In this document: piece after piece, positions 9,977 to 19,897 of the stretch
Layout: the number at the start of each line of letters is the position of its first letter
Numbering within the stretch: position 1 is the first letter of the stretch
NCBI RefSeq assembly: GCF_004151485.1
Contig: NZ_SBFF01000007.1
Span: 235,551 to 299,550, forward strand
Direction: 5' to 3'
From: Sphingosinicella sp. CPCC 101087
GTDB taxonomy: Bacteria; Pseudomonadota; Alphaproteobacteria; Sphingomonadales; Sphingomonadaceae
DNA: 64,000 nt
Translations under genes and position numbers: made by a program
Notes under the pieces: generated by a model
Databases searched by the model: none
The model's input: the letters and a program-made list of their open reading frames with translations, nothing else
What the model was told of the DNA's origin: nothing

Positions 9977-12160
9977 ATGGAGCAGGGTGCCGCCAGAACC
10001 GCCGCAGAGGCGACTCCCGAGGAGGAGGGCGACCCGTCGCCCCTGGCCCAAGCACTCTATTTCAACCGCGAATTGTCCTGGCTCGCCTTCAACCGGCGCG
10101 TGCTGGAGGAGGCGTGCAACAAATCCCACCCCTTGCTGGAGCGGCTGCGTTTCCTGTCCATCTCCGGCAACAATCTCGACGAATTCTTCATGGTCCGCGT
10201 CGCCGGCCTAAAGGCACAGCAGCTTCTCGGCCTGGAGGAAAGGTCGGCCGACGGCCTCGCCCCGGGCCAGCAGCTCGCGGCGATCGCGGCCGAGGCGGAT
10301 GCGCTGACGGCAAGCCAGCAGGAGGTGTGGAGCGCCCTGCGCGGACTACTTCGCGAGGCCGGCGTCACCGTCATCGGCAATGACGAGATAAGCGAGGATG
10401 ACGGCGCCTGGCTGAAGCAGCATTTCGACCATCACATCTTCCCGGTGCTGACGCCCCAGGCGATCGATCCGGCTCACCCCTTTCCGTTCATCCCCAACCG
10501 GGGCTTCTCGCTGATTTTCGACCTGAAGCGGATTGCCGACGGCGAGCCGCTCCGCGAGCTGCTGATGGTGCCCTCGACGCTGCCGCGATTCATCCGGATT
10601 CCCGGCCCCGCGGCGCGCTATGTCGCGATCGAGACGGTGATCCGGCGCCAGATCGCCAGCCTGTTTCCGGGCTACGAGCTGCGCGGCGGGGGCGCTTTCC
10701 GGATCATCCGCGACAGCGACATCGAGATCGAGGAGGAAGCGGAGGATTTGGTCCGCTACTTCCGCTCGGCCATCAAGCGGCGGCGACGCGGCCGCGTCAT
10801 CCGGCTGAAGCTCGAAGCCGACATGCCCGACGAACTGGTCGCCCTCGTCCGCGAAGGCCTCGACGCCAGCGAAGCCCTGGTTTTCGAATCGACCGGCTTC
10901 CTCGGCATCGCCGACCTGGAGCTGCTGGTCGAGGAGGACCGCCCGGACCTCAAGTTCGTTCCGTTCTCGCCGCGTTTCCCGGAGCGCATCCGCGAATATG
11001 GCGGCGACTGCTTCGCGGCGATCCGCGCCAAGGACATCGTCGTCCACCATCCTTATGAGAGCTTCGAGGTCGTGCTCGCCTTCCTCCGCCAGGCTGCGGC
11101 CGACCCGGAAGTCGTGGCCATCAAGCAGACGCTCTACCGCGCCGGCAAGCAATCGGCGGTGATCCGCGCGCTGATCGACGCCGCCGAGGCCGGCAAGTCG
11201 GTCACCGCGGTGATCGAGCTGAAGGCCCGTTTCGACGAAGAGCAAAATCTGATGTGGGCGGCGGCGCTCGAGCGGGCCGGCGTCCAGGTCGTCTACGGCT
11301 TCATCGAGTGGAAGACCCACGCCAAGATGTCGATGGTCGTCCGGCGCGAGGACAGCGGATACCGCACCTATTGTCATCTCGGGACCGGCAATTACCATCC
11401 GGTGACCGCGCGGATCTACACCGACGTCAGCTTCTTCACCGCGGATCCGCGGGTCGGCCACGACGTGTCGCACATGTTCAACTACATTACCGGCTACATC
11501 GAGCCGCGCGGGCTGCAGGTCATCACCATGTCACCGTCGCAGATGCGCGACCGCTTGTGCACGCTGATCGAGCGCGAGATGGACAATGTCCGGCAGGGGC
11601 GGCCGGGCGGAATCTGGGCGAAGATGAATTCGCTGGTGGATCCGGCGATCATCGACCAGCTCTATGCCGCAAGCGCCGCGGGGGTGGAGATCGACCTGGT
11701 CATTCGCGGCATCTGCTGCCTGCGTCCCGGCGTTCCCGGCCTGTCCGAGAACATAAGAGTGAAGTCGATCGTCGGCCGCTTCCTCGAGCACAGCCGTATC
11801 TGGTGCTTCGGCAATGGCGAGGAGCTGCCGAACCCGGAGGCCGAAGTCTATATCAGCTCGGCAGACTGGATGCCGCGCAATTTCGACCGTCGGGTCGAAA
11901 TCGCCGTTCCGATCGAGAACGCAACCGCCAAGGCCCAGCTGCTCGACCAGGTGATGGTCGCCAACATGATCGACAACGAGCAGAGCTGGCGCCTCGATTC
12001 CGATGGCCGCTATCACAGGCTCCACCCGGGACCCGACGAGAAGGCGTTCAACCTCCATCACTATTTCATGACCAACCCGTCGCTGTCGGGTCGCGGCGCG
12101 GCCCTGCGGTCGAGCGGCGCCTTTCCCAAGAAGCTGCGGCTCCCGCGCGCTCATCATTAG
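9977..12160 (+). CDS. ppk1: Polyphosphate kinase 1
   Basis: Reversible synthesis of inorganic polyphosphate from ATP through a phosphohistidine intermediate; usually membrane-associated. At 727 residues it has the usual length. The N-terminal domain begins with the typical [19 protein letters not shown]. The PLD-like catalytic domains carry the [12 protein letters not shown] segment with the active-site histidines, and a C-terminal [11 protein letters not shown] segment follows. The gene starts 4 bases after hdaA, and ppx follows after 14 bases, so synthesis and degradation enzymes share one transcript. Confidence 0.97.
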   Translation: MEQGAARTAAEATPEEEGDPSPLAQALYFNRELSWLAFNRRVLEEACNKSHPLLERLRFLSISGNNLDEFFMVRVAGLKAQQLLGLEERSADGLAPGQQLAAIAAEADALTASQQEVWSALRGLLREAGVTVIGNDEISEDDGAWLKQHFDHHIFPVLTPQAIDPAHPFPFIPNRGFSLIFDLKRIADGEPLRELLMVPSTLPRFIRIPGPAARYVAIETVIRRQIASLFPGYELRGGGAFRIIRDSDIEIEEEAEDLVRYFRSAIKRRRRGRVIRLKLEADMPDELVALVREGLDASEALVFESTGFLGIADLELLVEEDRPDLKFVPFSPRFPERIREYGGDCFAAIRAKDIVVHHPYESFEVVLAFLRQAAADPEVVAIKQTLYRAGKQSAVIRALIDAAEAGKSVTAVIELKARFDEEQNLMWAAALERAGVQVVYGFIEWKTHAKMSMVVRREDSGYRTYCHLGTGNYHPVTARIYTDVSFFTADPRVGHDVSHMFNYITGYIEPRGLQVITMSPSQMRDRLCTLIEREMDNVRQGRPGGIWAKMNSLVDPAIIDQLYAASAAGVEIDLVIRGICCLRPGVPGLSENIRVKSIVGRFLEHSRIWCFGNGEELPNPEAEVYISSADWMPRNFDRRVEIAVPIENATAKAQLLDQVMVANMIDNEQSWRLDSDGRYHRLHPGPDEKAFNLHHYFMTNPSLSGRGAALRSSGAFPKKLRLPRAHH

Positions 12161-12174
12161 GCATCATCGATATC

Positions 12175-13635
12175 ATGTTCGCCTCGAAGCCGGTCGCCAT
12201 CATCGACATCGGATCCAATTCCGTGCGCCTGGTCGTCTATTCCGGCGCCAAGCGCATCCCGTCGGTCATCTTCAACGAGAAGGTGATGGCCGGCCTCGGC
12301 CGGGAGATGGGCGAGACACGAGCGCTCGGCGAACCCGCCCAGCTCAAGGCCCTGCACGCGCTGGAGCGCTTCCGCCGCCTGATCCGGCAGATGGGCGTCG
12401 TCCGCACTCGCGTCGTCGCCACCGCGGCGGTGCGCGAGGCGTCGAACGGAGCGGAGTTCCTCGACCGGGTCCGCGCCATCGGCTTCGAGCCGCGCGTGCT
12501 GACGGGCGAGGAGGAAGCGAAGGCCGCCGGGCTCGGCGTCGTATCCGCCATTCCAGAAGCTGACGGCATCGTCGGAGACCTGGGCGGAGGCAGCCTCGAA
12601 CTCGCCGAGGTGACGAAGCGAAAAGTGACCCGCCGCGTATCGCTCCCGCTCGGCGTGCTTCGGCTCGGTGAGGCGATACGCGAGGACCGGCTCGCCCGAA
12701 AGGTCGCGAAGGCCGTGGCCGGAGCCGGGTTCGACGGGGCCGGCGAGGGGAGACCCTTCTACATGGTCGGCGGGAGCTGGCGCGCGCTGGCCCGAATCGA
12801 CATGGCACTGATCGGCCATCCGCTGCCGATCACCCACGAACATGCGATGGCGGCAACCCGCCCGCGCGAGCTTCGCGAGGTGCTGCCGGGGCTCGGCAGG
12901 GAGGCCCTTCGCGGCATCCCCTCGGTTTCGTCGAGCCGCATACCGACGCTTCCGGTCGCCAGTCAGCTGCTCGAAGCCCTGGTCGATGCGCTGCGTCCGT
13001 CGGCGCTGATCGTCTCCAGCTTCGGGATCCGCGAGGGGCTGCTCTACGACGAGCTCGGACCGAAGGCGAAGAAGCTGGATCCGCTGATTGAGGCGGCGCG
13101 CGAGGTGGGCAGCGGGCTCGGGCGCTTCGCCCAGCATGGCGCCTTGCTCGACGCCTGGATCGCGCCGGTGTTCGACGACGGGCCGAAGGCGGCTCGGCTT
13201 CGACTCGCCGCCTGCCACCTTTCGGACATCGCCTGGGCCGCCCATCCCGATTTCCGCGCCGAACGGGGAGTCGACATGGCGCTGCACGGCAACTGGGTGG
13301 CGATCGACGCTCCGGGCCGGGTGATGATCGCCCAGGCGCTCTTCTCCAGCTTCGGCGGCGGGCGCGACCTGCCCTATCCGGAGGTAGCGGCCTTGTGCAC
13401 GCCGGAGCAGCTGCGTCGAGCCTCGCTGTGGGGCTATGCGATGCGGCTCGGGCAGCGCCTCAGCGGCGGCGTTGCCGTCGGCCTCGAGCGGAGCAGCCTC
13501 TCGCTCGTCGGCGATGTCCTGCGCCTCGGGCTCCACTCGGCGGACGCCGCCTTGCTCGGCGAGCCGGTCGAGCGCCGGCTGAGAAATCTCGCTGCGGAGT
13601 TCGGCCTGAGGCACGAGGTGCGGGTCGGCGCCTGA
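12175..13635 (+). CDS. ppx: Exopolyphosphatase (Ppx/GppA family)
   Basis: Releases orthophosphate from polyphosphate ends, and may act on pppGpp as GppA does; the sequence cannot separate the two. The protein has 486 residues. The two actin-fold phosphate loops are clear: IDIGSNSVRLVVY near the N-terminus and VGDLGGGSLELAEV near residue 135. The C-terminal half is the helical HD-like domain of the long Ppx form. I placed the start at ATG 12175, 14 bases after the ppk1 stop. The frame is open far upstream into ppk1, but that part is the ppk1 gene read in another frame. Confidence 0.95.
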   Translation: MFASKPVAIIDIGSNSVRLVVYSGAKRIPSVIFNEKVMAGLGREMGETRALGEPAQLKALHALERFRRLIRQMGVVRTRVVATAAVREASNGAEFLDRVRAIGFEPRVLTGEEEAKAAGLGVVSAIPEADGIVGDLGGGSLELAEVTKRKVTRRVSLPLGVLRLGEAIREDRLARKVAKAVAGAGFDGAGEGRPFYMVGGSWRALARIDMALIGHPLPITHEHAMAATRPRELREVLPGLGREALRGIPSVSSSRIPTLPVASQLLEALVDALRPSALIVSSFGIREGLLYDELGPKAKKLDPLIEAAREVGSGLGRFAQHGALLDAWIAPVFDDGPKAARLRLAACHLSDIAWAAHPDFRAERGVDMALHGNWVAIDAPGRVMIAQALFSSFGGGRDLPYPEVAALCTPEQLRRASLWGYAMRLGQRLSGGVAVGLERSSLSLVGDVLRLGLHSADAALLGEPVERRLRNLAAEFGLRHEVRVGA

Positions 13636-13732
13636 GGAACCGGAAGCGAAATCGGCTTCGAGTTGACACCCTCGCAGGCCGCGTCGCCGAAACGCCGAAC
13701 GTCCGGGCAACCGCCCGAACGCAATCAAGCTG

Positions 13733-14041
13733 TCAGCCGCAGTCGAACGCCTCGACCCGGTTCTGAGAGTCGAGACGGACGTTCAGGCGGTCCTGGCGGA
13801 AATCCATCGTCACCGCATCGCCCGGGCGGATCCAGCGCAAGGTGCGCGCGCCGCTGCGGCGCAGCGCCTCGGCACCGAGCTCGCTCGTCGCCGGCTGCCC
13901 CGCCAGATCCTGGAGCCCTTCCGCCGAGCAGGTGAAGCCGGAGTCGCCGCCGCCGGCCGGCGGCTCGCCGGGCGTGCCGCCCGGCGGCACGGTGGTGCAG
14001 GCGACGGTGATCGGGAGCAAGGCTGCGGCAAACCACTTCAT
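13733..14041 (-). CDS. Peptidase inhibitor I78 family lipoprotein
   Basis: Small 102-residue exported protein. The first 15 residues form a short signal ending in an alanine-cysteine pair (ITVAC) that resembles a lipobox, followed by a Pro/Gly-rich linker. The C-terminal 65 residues match the I78 pattern as I know it: a cysteine, an AG/LAGQPA motif, LR-x-x-G-A-R-x-LRWI-x-PGDAVTMDFR, D-R-L-N-V-x-L-D and a final C-G. Relatives inhibit serine proteases, and a periplasmic or outer-membrane site is likely. The ATG overlaps the RNase D stop (ATGA), so it is translated from the rnd transcript. Confidence 0.8.
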   Translation of the reverse strand: MKWFAAALLPITVACTTVPPGGTPGEPPAGGGDSGFTCSAEGLQDLAGQPATSELGAEALRRSGARTLRWIRPGDAVTMDFRQDRLNVRLDSQNRVEAFDCG

Positions 14042-15219
14042 GGGATCGTCTCCGGCTCGGTTCGGGTCATGACCAGCTTTCCCCCCCGGATCGCGAAGGC
14101 GAGGCGCCCCTCGACGAGATCGAGGGCGTCGCGCCCGAACTCCTCGAAGCGCCAGCCCTCCAATATGCCCAGTCCCTCACGCCGACCCGCCGCGAGCTGC
14201 TCGAGCTCGTCCGCGCGTGCTACCAGCCGGGGCGCGACATTGCTCTCGCGAGCGCGGACCTTGAGGAGCAGCTTCAGGAGGTCGGCGACGAGTGCGCCCT
14301 CTCGGCCGAGTCCGGGGCCGCGCTCGTCGCGGGCCGGCATCTCCGAGGCGGGGAGGGGGTCGGCATTATTGAGCGCCTCCATCATGCGGGCGCCGATATC
14401 GTTGGACTTCCAGGCGGCGGACAGACCGCGGACCTGGCCGAGCCCTTCCTGGCTCGTCGGCGGATGGACGGCGACGTCGGCCATCGTCTCGTCCTTCATG
14501 ATCCGGCCGCGAGGCAGGTTCTTCGAGCGCGCCTCGAGCTCGCGCCACGCCGCCAGGGCCTTCAGCCGCCCGAGCACCTCGGCCTTGCGGCTCTGGATCT
14601 TCACCTTCTTCCAGGCCTGGGCCGGATCGTTGACGTAATTGGCGGGATCCGAAATCCGTTCCATCTCCTGGTCCAGCCATGCGCCGCGGCCGGTGCGCCG
14701 AAGCCGTTCGAGCATCTTGGGGAACAGCTCGGCCAGATGGGTGACGTCGCCGATCGCATAATCGATCTGGCGGCGGTCGAGTGGCCGGCGCGCCCAGTCC
14801 GTAAAGCGCGCGCCCTTGTCGAGCGTGCGGCCGAGCAGGGACTCCACCAAGTTGGAGTAGCCGACCTGCTCACCGAGACCCAAAGCCATTGCCGCGATCT
14901 GGGTATCGAAGAGCGGATGGGGTGTCCCGCCGGTCAGGTTGAAGATGATCTCGATATCCTGGCCGCCGGCATGGACGACCTTCAGCACATGCTCGTTGTT
15001 CACCAGCAGGTTGAGCAGGGGCGTGAGATCGATGTTCTCGGCCTTGGGATCGATCGCCGCCGCTTCCTCGCCATTGGCGATCTGGAACAGGCACAGGTCC
15101 GGCCAATAGGTGTTCTCGCGCATGAACTCGGTGTCCACGGCGACGAACGGCGAGCGGGAAAGACGCTCGCACAAGGCTTCGAGGGAATCGGAATCGGTGA
15201 TCAGCGGGTGGATAAGCAT
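14038..15219 (-). CDS. rnd: Ribonuclease D
   Basis: 3'-5' exoribonuclease that trims tRNA and other small RNA precursors. The 393-residue protein carries the DEDD catalytic set: Exo I DTEFMRENTYWP, Exo II around HAGGQDIEII, Exo III Y-x3-D in YAIGDVTHL. It is followed by an HRDC domain (about residues 210-290) and a second helical region. It overlaps the I78 inhibitor gene downstream by one ATGA unit and is divergent from aspS. Confidence 0.95.
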   Translation of the reverse strand: MLIHPLITDSDSLEALCERLSRSPFVAVDTEFMRENTYWPDLCLFQIANGEEAAAIDPKAENIDLTPLLNLLVNNEHVLKVVHAGGQDIEIIFNLTGGTPHPLFDTQIAAMALGLGEQVGYSNLVESLLGRTLDKGARFTDWARRPLDRRQIDYAIGDVTHLAELFPKMLERLRRTGRGAWLDQEMERISDPANYVNDPAQAWKKVKIQSRKAEVLGRLKALAAWRELEARSKNLPRGRIMKDETMADVAVHPPTSQEGLGQVRGLSAAWKSNDIGARMMEALNNADPLPASEMPARDERGPGLGREGALVADLLKLLLKVRARESNVAPRLVARADELEQLAAGRREGLGILEGWRFEEFGRDALDLVEGRLAFAIRGGKLVMTRTEPETIP

Positions 15220-15397
15220 TGGCGGCCCTCATAGAGCCAATTCGCGCGCTCTGAAAACGTTGCTGACGGAAAAATCATGCCGGTCCGCCTCGGCACGGCT
15301 GGGCAGGACGCTCCCTGATCGCTTGACAAAGCCGAGCCAGTGAAGCGAAGCGCTCGCGCACCTTCAGCCAACAGACCAGAACCGAAAGCGATCCACG

Positions 15398-17212
15398 ATG
15401 CATGCCTATCGCACCCACAGCTGCGGAGAGCTTCGCGAAAGCCATGTCGGCGAGGACGTGAAGCTTTCGGGCTGGGTCCACCGCAAGCGCGACCACGGCA
15501 ACCTGCTCTTCGTGGACCTTCGCGATCATTACGGGATCACCCAGATCGTCACCGACGTCGCCGACGCCGCCTTCAAGGTGCTGGAGAGCGTCCGGGTCGA
15601 ATCGGTGATCACCGTGACGGGCAAGGTGGTGCGGCGCGACGCCGAGGTGGTGAACCCGAACCTGCCCACCGGCCGGATCGAGATCCACGCCGAGACGGTG
15701 GAAGTTCAGTCGTCCGCGCAGGAGCTTCCGCTGCCGGTGTTCGGCGACCAGGAATATCCGGAGGAGATCCGGCTTCGCTACCGCTATCTCGACCTCAGGC
15801 GCGAGCGGCTGCACAACAACATCCTGTTGCGCAGCAGGGTGATCAGCTCGATCCGCCGCCGGATGATCGACCAGGGATTCACCGAATTCCAGACCCCGAT
15901 CCTCACCGCCTCGAGCCCCGAGGGCGCGCGCGACTATCTCGTTCCGAGCCGGGTCCATCCCGGCAAGTTCTACGCGCTCCCCCAGGCGCCACAGATGTTC
16001 AAGCAGCTGATCATGGTCGCGGGCTTCGACCGCTATTTCCAGATCGCGCCCTGCTTCCGCGACGAGGACGCCCGCGCCGACCGCTCGCCCGGCGAGTTCT
16101 ACCAGCTCGACTTCGAGATGAGCTTCGTGACGCAGGAGGACGTCTTCGCGGCGATCGAGCCGGTGCTCGCGGGCGTGTTCGAGGAGTTTGCCGACGGGAA
16201 GACGGTCACCCCGGCGCCTTTCCCGCGAATTCCCTTCGCCGAGGCGATGCTGAAATACGGAACCGACAAGCCCGACCTCAGGAACCCGCTGGTGATCAGC
16301 GACGTCACCGAGCATTTCCGCGGTGGCGGGTTCGGCCTGTTCGCCAGGATCGTCGAAGGCGGCGGTGTGGTGCGCGCGATACCGGCACCGGGCGCCGGTT
16401 CGCTCGCCCGCAGCTTCTTCGACGGCATGAACGACTGGGCGCGAGGCGAAGGCCATGCCGGCCTCGGCTACATCAACATCAAGAATGGCGAACCGGGCGG
16501 ACCGATCGCCAAGAATCTCGGCGAGGAGTCGACGGCGAAACTCATCGCCGCGCTCGGCCTCGGGTCCGATGACGGAGTCTTCTTCGCCGCCGGCAAGGCC
16601 GACCAAGCGGCCAAGCTCGCCGGGGCGGCACGGACGCGGATCGGCGAATCGCTCCAGCTGATCGAAGAGAAAGCGTTCCGCTTCTGCTGGATCGTCGACT
16701 TTCCGATGTACGAATATGACGAGGAGCGAAAGCAGATCGACTTCAGCCACAACCCCTTCTCGATGCCGCAGGGCGGCATGGAGGCGCTGGAGACGCAGGA
16801 CCCGCTCGACATTCTCGCCTATCAGTATGACATCGTCTGCAACGGCGTGGAGCTGTCCTCCGGCGCTATCCGGAACCACCGGCCGGACATCATGTACAAG
16901 GCGTTCGAGATCGCCGGCTATAGCCGCGAGGATGTCGACACCAATTTCTCCGGCATGATCAACGCGTTCAAATATGGCGCGCCGCCGCACGGCGGGTCTG
17001 CGCCGGGCATCGACCGGATCGTCATGCTGCTCGCCGACGAACCCAATCTGCGCGAGGTGGTGCTGTTCCCGATGAACCAGCGCGCCGAGGATCTGATGAT
17101 GGGCGCTCCGGGCGAGGTGACGATGAAGCAGCTTCGCGAGCTGCACATCCGGATCGTGCCCCCATCCGGGACATCCGACAAGGATCCGGCGAGGGTCGTG
17201 GCGCTCGAATAG
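15398..17212 (+). CDS. aspS: Aspartyl-tRNA synthetase
   Basis: Class II aminoacyl-tRNA synthetase charging tRNA-Asp. At 604 residues it is the bacterial type. It has an N-terminal OB anticodon-binding domain ([20 protein letters not shown]), motif 2 ([20 protein letters not shown]), the inserted GAD domain (about 290-420) and motif 3 ([13 protein letters not shown]). Whether it also misacylates tRNA-Asn cannot be told from this window. ppk2 follows after 15 bases and is probably cotranscribed. Confidence 0.98.
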   Translation: MHAYRTHSCGELRESHVGEDVKLSGWVHRKRDHGNLLFVDLRDHYGITQIVTDVADAAFKVLESVRVESVITVTGKVVRRDAEVVNPNLPTGRIEIHAETVEVQSSAQELPLPVFGDQEYPEEIRLRYRYLDLRRERLHNNILLRSRVISSIRRRMIDQGFTEFQTPILTASSPEGARDYLVPSRVHPGKFYALPQAPQMFKQLIMVAGFDRYFQIAPCFRDEDARADRSPGEFYQLDFEMSFVTQEDVFAAIEPVLAGVFEEFADGKTVTPAPFPRIPFAEAMLKYGTDKPDLRNPLVISDVTEHFRGGGFGLFARIVEGGGVVRAIPAPGAGSLARSFFDGMNDWARGEGHAGLGYINIKNGEPGGPIAKNLGEESTAKLIAALGLGSDDGVFFAAGKADQAAKLAGAARTRIGESLQLIEEKAFRFCWIVDFPMYEYDEERKQIDFSHNPFSMPQGGMEALETQDPLDILAYQYDIVCNGVELSSGAIRNHRPDIMYKAFEIAGYSREDVDTNFSGMINAFKYGAPPHGGSAPGIDRIVMLLADEPNLREVVLFPMNQRAEDLMMGAPGEVTMKQLRELHIRIVPPSGTSDKDPARVVALE

Positions 17213-17227
17213 GCCACCTGCTAGATC

Positions 17228-18013
17228 GTGCGGATGGCGATCGACCTGCAGGATTACGAAACCGGCGCCAGCTTCGATGGCGACTACAAGGCCGAGCTCG
17301 ACTCGCTGCAGGAGCGCCTGGCGCGCCTGTTCGTCGCCAATCTCGTCCACAGGCGCAGGACGATCGTCGTCGTCGAGGGATGGGACGCCAGCGGCAAGGG
17401 CGGCGCGATCCAGCGTCTGACCGCCGAGTGCGACCCGCGCGCCTATCGGGTCTGGCCGATCGCCGCGCCGACGGACGAGGAGAAGGCTCGCCATTATCTG
17501 TGGCGCTTCTGGCAGCGGCTGCCGAAGGCCGGCCAGGTCGCGATCTTCGACCGGAGCTGGTACGGCCGCGTGCTGGTGGAACGGGTCGAGGGCTTCGCCA
17601 GCGAGCCGGAATGGCGGCGCGCCTATGACGAGATCAACGAATATGAGTCACAGCTCGTCGCCGACGGCACCTTGCTCGTGAAGCTCTTCTTCCACACTAC
17701 CCAAGCGACGCAGGATGCCCGCCTGCTGGCGCGCCTCGACCATCCTTGGAAGCGTTGGAAGGTGACCGAGGAGGATCTGCGCAACCGCGCCCGCCGGGAC
17801 GACTATCTTGCGGCGATGAAGGACATGTTCGACCTCACCGACACGCGCTGGGCCCCATGGCGCGTGATCGACGGCAACAACAAGAAGTCGGCGCGGATCG
17901 CGGCCCTGACCGCGGTGGCTGAAGCGATGGCGAAGGCGCTGCCCGCCAAGCCGCCGGCCGCATGTCCCGAATTGGAACAGGCGGCGCGAAAGAGTCTCGC
18001 CGCGCAGGATTGA
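17228..18013 (+). CDS. ppk2: Polyphosphate kinase 2 family protein
   Basis: PPK2 enzymes move phosphate between polyphosphate and nucleoside mono- or diphosphates. This 261-residue single-domain form has Walker A GWDASGKGG (51-59) and Walker B-like DRSWYGR (108-114), plus the lid-region YLWRFWQRLP. It is of the short class, but ADP versus AMP preference cannot be read from sequence. The start may be GTG 17228 or ATG 17234. It follows aspS by 15 bases. With ppk1 and ppx 4 kb upstream, the window encodes three polyphosphate enzymes. Confidence 0.93.
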   Translation: MRMAIDLQDYETGASFDGDYKAELDSLQERLARLFVANLVHRRRTIVVVEGWDASGKGGAIQRLTAECDPRAYRVWPIAAPTDEEKARHYLWRFWQRLPKAGQVAIFDRSWYGRVLVERVEGFASEPEWRRAYDEINEYESQLVADGTLLVKLFFHTTQATQDARLLARLDHPWKRWKVTEEDLRNRARRDDYLAAMKDMFDLTDTRWAPWRVIDGNNKKSARIAALTAVAEAMAKALPAKPPAACPELEQAARKSLAAQD

Positions 18014-18163
18014 TCGGGTGGAAAGTGGTAGACGCGGCTTCGACGAGAGCATCGTCCGTCCGTTTCTGAACGGATCATGCTCCGGATTCGGTTGAGTTGC
18101 CGCATTTTCGAGTCGTCAGGCAATCCGCCCGACCGGAAATGCTCTAGATCGAGGAGGCTGGCG

Positions 18164-18562
18164 ATGCGACGGCACGCTCTCAAGACCCTGACGGCATTGT
18201 CGATCATCGGAGCGGCCGGCTGTGCTACCGACCCTTACGGCTATGGCGGCCCCGGCTATGATCCCCTTGGCGGCTATGCCTATGCCGGCAGCGAGTGGAG
18301 CGGCGAGCGGCGCCCTTGGCAGGGGGACCTGCACGGTCCAGGCGTACCGTTGCTCGATCCTTGGCTGAAGGAAACGGCGGAGGGGCGCGCGGTCGTCACC
18401 CTTGGCTTCAATGACGCCGTCGAGGGCTTCGTCAGCGAGGACGTCGCCCATCGCGCCAACATCTGGTTCCGTCGCTATGCCGATGAGGATGGCGACATGC
18501 GGGTCACCGACCCGGAGATTCGCACCGCCCTCGTCGCCGCGGCCGGGGCATATCTGCGTTAG
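18164..18562 (+). CDS. EF-hand-like exported lipoprotein
   Basis: Small 132-residue protein. ATG 18164 has a very good ribosome site (GAGGAGG, 6 bases upstream). The start is basic (MRRHALK), followed by a hydrophobic run ending in GAAGC, a plausible lipoprotein signal. A Tyr/Gly-rich linker (about 25-45) follows. Near the C-terminus (about 107-118) a 12-residue loop D-x-D-G-D-x-x-V-x-x-x-E fits a calcium-binding EF-hand. Function unknown; a calcium-binding envelope protein is an inference. Its stop overlaps the stop of the convergent gene by 3 bases. Confidence 0.78.
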   Translation: MRRHALKTLTALSIIGAAGCATDPYGYGGPGYDPLGGYAYAGSEWSGERRPWQGDLHGPGVPLLDPWLKETAEGRAVVTLGFNDAVEGFVSEDVAHRANIWFRRYADEDGDMRVTDPEIRTALVAAAGAYLR

Positions 18563-19278
18563 GCGCTCGCCTCCGCTGGATCCTCGCTGACGCGTGGCCG
18601 CGCCGGACCGCCGGCGGCGAATCGGGCATAGGCCTTCGACAGGCGCACCCGAAGCAGCCAGAAGATCATGGCGCCGAGCACGGCGAGAGAAGGCGCGTGC
18701 CACCAGGCAGACCCCTGCCACGCTTCCGGAAACTCGTCCTGCTGCCCCTGGAAGAAAGAGGTCGTTGCGATCAGCAGGGCCGTGCACATGCGCCACAAAT
18801 GGCGCGCTAGCCGCTGCGCACCGGACAGCCGCCCGCGGCGGATGAAGCGGATGTCGGAGGCGGCCGCCATCACCGCCACCGAGGCAAAGACGAAATGAAC
18901 CTGCCAGGGGAGGTGGTCGATCACCCCGGTCGGCTCACGCATGCCCAAGAGGCCGAGGGTCACCAGCCCGGCGATACAGATCAGGACCATTCCGAGCGCG
19001 GCACGCTCCAGTCCGCCGGGCCGGCCGTCGCGCTGGCGAGCGGCCGCCCAGGAGGTGACGACCAGATAGAGTGTCAGGATACCGATGAGCGCCGTGCCGC
19101 GCGCGGGCTTCAATCCCGCAATCACCGCTCCCGTCGTCGTCAGCACAAGCATCCCGAGGAAGAATGCGGTGCCGACATAGGCATGCCATCCGGATCCCTT
19201 GCGAACAGCCAGCGCCGCGGCGCCGGAGATCAAGGCGACGCTGCCGCCGACGATGTGGAGGAACATGAGCGCGTTCAT
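18559..19278 (-). CDS. Multi-pass membrane protein, DUF2306-like
   Basis: Integral membrane protein of 239 residues with about seven hydrophobic segments, beginning directly at the N-terminus (LMFLHIVGGSVALISGAAAL). The segment HAYVGTAFFLGMLVLTTTG and the conserved H-x2-R-M-x-TALLIATTSFFQGQ motif resemble DUF2306-type proteins; the function of that group is unknown. Good ribosome site AAGGAAGG 5 bases before ATG 19278. It is divergent from the AraC-type gene with only about 60 bases between, so that regulator may control it (inference). Confidence 0.78.
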   Translation of the reverse strand: MNALMFLHIVGGSVALISGAAALAVRKGSGWHAYVGTAFFLGMLVLTTTGAVIAGLKPARGTALIGILTLYLVVTSWAAARQRDGRPGGLERAALGMVLICIAGLVTLGLLGMREPTGVIDHLPWQVHFVFASVAVMAAASDIRFIRRGRLSGAQRLARHLWRMCTALLIATTSFFQGQQDEFPEAWQGSAWWHAPSLAVLGAMIFWLLRVRLSKAYARFAAGGPARPRVSEDPAEASA

Positions 19279-19339
19279 TCGGACCTTCCTTGCCCCGGAG
19301 AAGCTCTGTGCGTATTAGTTGAATAGGACAGCCCGGCCC

Positions 19340-19897
19340 ATGATCGAGGGGACCAAAGAGATGATCGCCGGTTGCATCGAACGGATTCGGTCCCAAGCCT
19401 GTGGGACCTGCGAAGGGCGGTGGCGCTGCACCGCCGTTAGGCAGGAGAGCCCGACGCAGCGGGAAATCGCCGGCCGGCCGGGAAGGGCAGGGTCCGGCCG
19501 CGGACGTGCAGCGCTCTCCTTTTTCCTGCGCGAGCTTGCCAGGGCGATCGACGGACAGACGGCTTCCAGGAAGGAAGCGTTCCGGCGCCGGGTGGAGCGC
19601 CTTCTGGAGCCGCAGCTCGGCTCCGCGCCGATACGGATCGACACCGTAGCGCACCAACTGGGCTGCAGCCGGCAGACGCTCTACCGCCGGCTGAAGGCCG
19701 AAGGAGTCACCTTCGCCGAGATCCTCGACGCGCTCAGGCGCCGTCAGGCGATCGAAATGGTTCGGGACCAGGGGCTGTCAGTCAAGGAAACCGCCTATCG
19801 GCTCGGCTTTTCCGACCCCGCCGCCTTTTCGCGCGCCTTCAAGCGCTGGACCGGGACGAGCCCGCGGCGAGCCAGGCCCGAGCTTCAATCGGGATAG
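19340..19897 (+). CDS. AraC-type HTH regulator, N-terminal domain apparently missing
   Basis: The last 95 residues form a typical AraC double helix-turn-helix: VAHQLGCSRQTLYRRLKAEG for the first helix-turn-helix and a second one ending in SDPAAFSRAFKRWTGTSPR. AraC relatives with this sequence type usually carry a 200-residue ligand-binding domain in front. Here only about 90 residues precede it, and they are rich in Arg/Gly and show no recognisable fold. The ATG at 19340 is a guess; a TTG at 19319 is also in frame. It may be a shortened regulator, a decayed gene, or have a downstream start. Its last 13 bases overlap the end of greB on the other strand. Confidence 0.6.
   Translation: MIEGTKEMIAGCIERIRSQACGTCEGRWRCTAVRQESPTQREIAGRPGRAGSGRGRAALSFFLRELARAIDGQTASRKEAFRRRVERLLEPQLGSAPIRIDTVAHQLGCSRQTLYRRLKAEGVTFAEILDALRRRQAIEMVRDQGLSVKETAYRLGFSDPAAFSRAFKRWTGTSPRRARPELQSG

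Noticed and set aside
15275..17494. Minus-strand open frame of 739 codons
   Set aside because: Antisense to aspS, which has all class II synthetase motifs. The minus-strand product is Arg/Asp/His-rich without a fold signature.
18059..18074. Short hairpin after ppk2 (TCCGTT/AACGGA)
   Set aside because: Only 6 bp with no T-run; likely chance.
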